Positions 59,981-64,000 of a stretch of DNA of 64,000 nucleotides are shown here, in pieces (the stretch's first letter is position 1; each line of letters starts with the position of its first letter). Both the position numbers and the translations under genes were made by a program. The stretch covers positions 3,277,501 through 3,341,500 of the forward strand of contig CALNXK010000040.1 in NCBI GenBank assembly GCA_942486035.1, read 5' to 3'. Source of the DNA: Porites lobata. Its lineage: Eukaryota; Cnidaria; Anthozoa; Scleractinia; Poritidae. The notes under the pieces were generated by a model that saw only the letters and a list, made by a program, of their open reading frames with translations, was not told the origin of the DNA and searched no databases.

Positions 59981-62900
59981 ATGACGCTCGTAAAATATGC
60001 AATGAGCTCGTTATTCGCGCCGTTAGCAAGAGCTTCAAAGACAAGTTTGAGAGGTAACAGTGATAATTCTTGTCCTTTTTGCTCTTTCAGTTCACGGGCT
60101 AATTATTTGGTGAGATCCATTTTACTTTTCCCATTATCGCTGTGCGATGTGATGTCATTCGGGCAAGCTCGGGCAAAAATGAGAACTCAAGCTTCGCTTG
60201 GTCGAAATTTTGCGCGCGTATTTCAAAAGCTGAATGCATTATCGTCCCTGAACTGATGCTCAAGTGAATTATACACACGAAAATGCGGGGCGAAAAAAGC
60301 TCTCTGTTTGGTTAGTGATATTTGTGTTCATTTTGAATGATTTGACTTTATATTTGGCAACTGTGAGATGAGTCATAACGTTAGCAGCAATAAGATTTCT
60401 TGCGCACTTTGTATAGTCGTCAGCCTTCGTTGAACGCGGACATGGATCTCAGCCTTACATTGCGTTTTGCAATTCCCGAAGGTTTTTTTGGTAATTCCTT
60501 CTTCTAGAGGCTCGCGCTTTTTAGATGTATCGGAGCATTTTACCTGATTTCATTGAAGAACAAAAGACCAGCGGATAAATCCCTGTCCATACCTTTTCAC
60601 TGAATAGTCAATGTGATTTATCCGGTGGATAGCACGTTTTGAACAACGTACTGCAGGACTGCAGAATTTGACTCCTTGCTCATGTTGTTGTTTTTAAAAT
60701 TGCGTAAAATTTTGAACTGATGCTCCAGGGACTTATACAAGGTAATTTTGCAAAAGAAGTCTTACATTTTTTCTTCAAAGTCCTGGTTTACTTTTTTTTT
60801 GCTTAATGACAAATTTTTAAATCTAAATGTAAAATTTCAAAATTTCAAATTATGTTTTAGGTTTTCTCTGTGTAAAAGATCTGTAAGTAAAATTATGTTT
60901 TAGGTTTTCTATCAAAAAGATGATTGGAAACAATAATGGTTGTAATGGTTTCCATGGAGAATGGTCATTCAGGAAAAAGAAATATCACAGTAAAAAACAT
61001 TGTAAAAACATTGCATGCATTTCTTATGAATTAACAAAAAAAATCGACGTGCAATTTCAAGCTCAAATATTTTAAAAGCAAGTTATAATAGATAAAAAAT
61101 ACATGTGAAAAATTTAAAAAGTATTTTTTACCATTGTTTTTATCACATTTTAGGATTTTTATCTATAACACAAGATAATGAGTTTACAACAAAGGAAAAT
61201 AAAAAATATTTTCCATTGTTTTTGGATTGGTAACACAAGATAATGAGTTTACAACAAGGAAAAAAAAGTTGAAAAAATTGAAACACACTACAGTGAGACA
61301 CCTTAGCTAAGTTCATCTTCAGGGCTTGAAAAAGTCCCGTCCAGTGTTCGGGACAAAATTTATACACTTTCATGCTGGGCAAGTAACTTTAGAAGCTTAC
61401 TTACCTAATGGGCAAGGGTCCAGGCAAATCATCGTCAGAACAAAATCATTACTTGGGACAAGCAAGAAGTGGCCCTGGGCCAGCAAAATGTGGGAGCTGC
61501 TTGCCCATAGGACAAGTTTTTTCCCATAGGACAAGTTTTTTCTGAGTCCTGATCTTATAGCCTGCGCGCAGATGATAACTAAACTCTGATTAGTACCGTC
61601 TGCGAAGCAGCGCAGAGATCCTTGTTCTGGACCCCCAACGGACTCAACGAATTACCGGAAGTGCGTTTCGAATTCCCCTTCAACCTGATTGGCGATCTCG
61701 ACAAACAAAACAAAGGCCTTTTTTAACAGGCCAATCGTGGCGCGCACTCAAATCTGGGTACACAGCTCGAATTCCAGAACAAGGATTTCGGCGCTGTTTC
61801 GCAGACGGAGTTAACCAGTTTTTAATTTCGTCTGCGCGCAGGCTATGATCTTATTGAAGACACCAAGTCATTTTATTCACCATTAAATTTTTAATGGAAG
61901 TATATTTTTTAGGATATATTGTGTCTGTTTTTAAGACACTTCTTGTTTTTCCTCATAATAATATAAATACACTCTTGTTTCTTACTACCTTTTACTAGGT
62001 TGCAATAGAAGGAAATATTGGAAGTGGGAAGACAAGTCTTTTGAAGTACTTCAAGGAAAACTCGTCAGTGGAGGTATACTATACATGCAATGTCACAAGC
62101 TTAATGGACAATTTCTGGATTGCAGATTTAATAGCAATCATGTTAGTTTAATGTTGTCATGTTAAGAAAAAAGAACGAAATTGGATTAGGGATCAGAGAT
62201 GTGATACTGGTCACTGGGCATGGTTCTTTGCATTTAAATACTGTTATATATCATTATACATTATTTGTGATAATATTGGTGGATATCTCAAGACTACTTT
62301 GATAAAGGAATATTTACTTTCTAACCAGGTCATTGAAGAGCCAGTGAAGAAATGGCAGAATGTTGGTGGTGCCAATACTCTGGTAAAAATTAGTTTTCAT
62401 AAATAGATAATATTATATGGAAAAATAGACCTTTTTACCGATACGGCGGCCATATTGAATTAATTTGAATTAAGGAGTATTATAGGATGCCCAGGGGGCA
62501 TGAGCACATTTCGTTTGTATTTTTGAGCGCTTTTCGGGACATTTTTTCGTAAAGTTTTCTTAGAATAAGATTGTAATGGGAAAAAAGATCCTTGTGCCGT
62601 GTTTGGATGTACTAATGATCGCCTTTTTCTAGTTTAGTATTAGAAATATGGTCTTTCACTGTCTATTTCTCGGGAAAAAGGCAATTATTATTACATCTAA
62701 ACACAGCACAAGGATCTTTTTTCCCACTACAAGCTTATTCTCAGAAAGCTTTAGGAAAAAAATGTCCCGAAAAGTGCTGGAAAATACAAACGAAATGTGC
62801 TCATGCCCCCTGGGCACAGTCAGATATTTGCTGCCAACTCTGAAAGTATGCTATTAATTTGATAATATCATATAAAAATCACTAAAGTAACGGGCTTTGC

Positions 62901-63885
62901 CACCTGCTACTTTGGTTATCCTGCCTACTACTGTAAAACATTTTGACTGAGTTGTAGTGTATTCCATAAAAATGTGCCTCACTATTTGTTATTCTTTGTT
63001 TTTTAACAGGATCTTATGTACAGTGATCCAAAGAGGTGGAGTTACTTGTTTGAGTCGTATGTTCTTCTTACAATGATGGAAGTACATCACAGGCCTCAGG
63101 TATCATTAAAGCCACTGATCAAGCACCGGTTGATTGTCTTTTCAGATTTCCTTTTCTCCTGAGTTTCTAATACTTGGGCTTTGCTCTTGTAGTGCCTGGT
63201 GGTCCCTGGTTATTTATTTTCACTCTTAGATGACCAAGAAATTCGTTTTCTTGCATATATGTTACAGGTCAATGTGAAATTCAGGTTGAAATTTTTTAAC
63301 CTAGGTTGATTCTCAATTTCCTTTGTCTTCTCGCCCCAATTCATGAATGGCTAGGAGACAAAAGAAAGAGAGAATCAACCAAGGTTAAAAAATAAAAATT
63401 TAACTTGAATTTTATTTTGACATGTAACACATATAAGACATGATCTTACACTTAGCTAGATTTTATCATGTTTTATAGCAGGGCCAAAAAAAAATTGAAT
63501 TCCAGCTTGTCATTTTGCAAGAGAATGACTTGCCCAAACCTTTGCCCATTGGCCTAATGATGTTAATTTCACTTGTACAGTCAGACTACGAGACAGGAAA
63601 TTGTTTGAGCCCTGCACATAGGTTTAGAGCTTTCCCCCTCCCCGTATTCTATTCTCTGAGCACTGCCTTAATGAAAGTGAGTTACGCCTGCTTTACAAAC
63701 ATGCAGTCAGCACTACCTACAGTGTATATGCCACACAGTTATTAGGATTTTGCCCCATATCCATCTTGTGTGTTATTGATTGTTGACAGTTTCAATTTCT
63801 TTGTGCCTTAGACTTCACCTGTGAGGCTCCTGGAGAGGAGTGCATACAGTGCAAGCTTCTGCTTCATGGAAAATCTTCATAGAAG
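59981..63885 (+). CDS. TK2: TK2-type mitochondrial deoxynucleoside kinase (5' part; gene continues past the window)
   Basis: It phosphorylates thymidine and deoxycytidine for mitochondrial DNA precursor supply. Exons: 59981-60109, 61999-62073, 62329-62382, 63010-63099, 63812-63885 (partial gene, ends in phase 2 at a GTAAAA donor). All other junctions are phase 0. The first donor was chosen at GTGAGA (60110) because the nearer GTAACA (60053) breaks the frame. The first 43 residues are basic, hydroxylated and lack acidic residues except one Asp, fitting a mitochondrial presequence. Domain marks: P-loop EGNIGSGKTS (47-56), EEPVKKWQNV (71-80, the family's Glu-Pro-Val-x-x-Trp), DPKRWSYLFESYVLLTMM (91-109) and the LLERSAYSA motif (122-130, ERS) before FMENLHR. 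EPV.KW..V and LTM favour TK2/insect dNK over dGK/dCK. The exons coding the lid and C-terminus lie beyond the edge. Confidence 0.93.
60110..61320. other. TK2 intron 1, left part
   Basis: Holds the partial GTGGATAGC repeat at 60565-60645 and a local direct repeat (TAACACAAGATAATGAGTTT at 61168 and 61231). The rest is AT-rich with nothing recognised. Confidence 0.45.
61320..61552. repeat. MITE-like repeat (AGGGCTTGAAAAA ends)
   Basis: The ends AGGGCTTGAAAAA and TTTTTTCTGAGTCCT are imperfect inverted repeats. CTTGCCCATAGGACAAG.TTTT is duplicated inside. A shorter relative with similar ends is at 63478-63616. Confidence 0.5.
61557..61846. mobile_element. 290-bp MITE with TGCGCGCAG ends
   Basis: The ends ATAGCCTGCGCGCAGATGA and TCGTCTGCGCGCAGGCTAT are inverted. 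GATCTTAT follows on the right and GATCTT(AT) precedes on the left (6-8 bp duplication). Inner inverted pairs (CTGCGAAGCAGCGC, TCCTTGTTCTGGA) cover most of the element. Confidence 0.85.
62489..62815. mobile_element. 327-bp foldback element in TK2 intron 3
   Basis: Two arms of about 125 bp, GCCCAGGGGGCATGAGCACA onward and its mirror ending at 62815, are separated by a loop of about 75 bp. The transcript of this intron would form a long double-stranded stem. A 69-codon frame inside is by-product. Confidence 0.85.
63255..63435. repeat. Hairpin repeat in TK2 intron 4
   Basis: CATATATGTTACAGGTCA and GAGAATCAACC.AGGTTA segments mirror each other across a centre near 63340. Confidence 0.65.
63478..63616. 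repeat. Short repeat related to 61320-61552
   Basis: AGGGCCAAAAAAA at the left and TTGTTTGAGCCCT at the right, with TTGCCCA inside. Confidence 0.45.
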
Positions 63886-64000
63886 GTAAAACTATAACAT
63901 AACCAAGCGCTATTTACAGCAGGTTCGTAGCCTTCTCAAAGTGTTTCAAGAAGTATGTTGTAAGGAGATGACTCTGGTGCTAATCGTAGCAAGTGTTCTT

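Noticed and set aside
59981..60256. TK2 exon 1 as a 91-codon single ORF, or ending at the GTAACA near 60053
   Set aside because: The first gives no kinase domain. The second leaves one base over and puts exon 2 out of frame. The GTGAGA donor at 60110 keeps phase 0.
1..64000. tRNA, rRNA or other structured RNA genes
   Set aside because: I looked for tRNA A/B-box patterns and obvious rRNA pieces and found none that hold up by eye. A covariance-model scan would be needed to exclude small RNAs.

Overview
The window is eukaryotic nuclear DNA from an animal. It is AT-rich, its genes are split by introns with ordinary GT-AG junctions, and most of it is transposon debris. Three conserved animal genes lie at the right end: TIMM21, FITM2 and a TK2-type mitochondrial deoxynucleoside kinase. 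The invertebrate-like proteins, the many cut-and-paste MITEs and the LINE/Copia remnants fit an anthozoan cnidarian such as a stony coral. That assignment is inference from general character; no species marker was seen.

Layout. Positions 1-1.8 kb hold the dead body of a Copia retrotransposon (minus strand). Positions 2-17.3 kb hold no intact gene. They contain three diverged copies of a ~1.7-2.4 kb block (3.86-5.79, 11.2-12.9, 13.4-15.34 kb), a 4.3 kb foldback element with two further inverted-repeat elements nested in it (6.93-11.2 kb), and several MITEs. From 17.3 to 49.2 kb the window is a diverged tandem duplication. Unit 1 (about 17.3-34.6 kb) and unit 2 (about 36.95-49.2 kb) each carry, in the same order, a three-coding-exon minus-strand gene of unrecognised family, a long conserved non-coding region, and the first exon of TIMM21 on the plus strand. 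Unit 2 leads into the complete TIMM21 gene. Unit 1 keeps only a broken copy of exon 1.

The paired unknown genes (here A, 17.8-23.4 kb, and B, 37.35-40.6 kb) encode proteins of 290 and 292 residues. Each has a hydrophobic segment near residues 62-88, a probable membrane hairpin near 190-226 and charged helical stretches. Splice phases are identical and exon 2 is 232 nt in both. Between each gene and TIMM21 exon 1, the palindrome TTCCSGGAA (the classic optimal STAT site) recurs: ten exact copies in the two units, one elsewhere. Many lie 290-490 bp from a minus-strand splice donor conserved between the units. I read this as a repeated promoter/first-exon module; it is the most unusual signal in the window.

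The right end (55-64 kb) is ordinary. FITM2 (minus, one coding exon) and TK2 (plus, running off the window) are divergently arranged about 660 bp apart and probably share a promoter. Introns and intergenic DNA here carry a piggyBac-type MITE, other short inverted-repeat elements and minisatellites. Because the two duplicate units serve as empty-site controls for each other, at least four element insertions can be placed after the duplication with visible target-site duplications.
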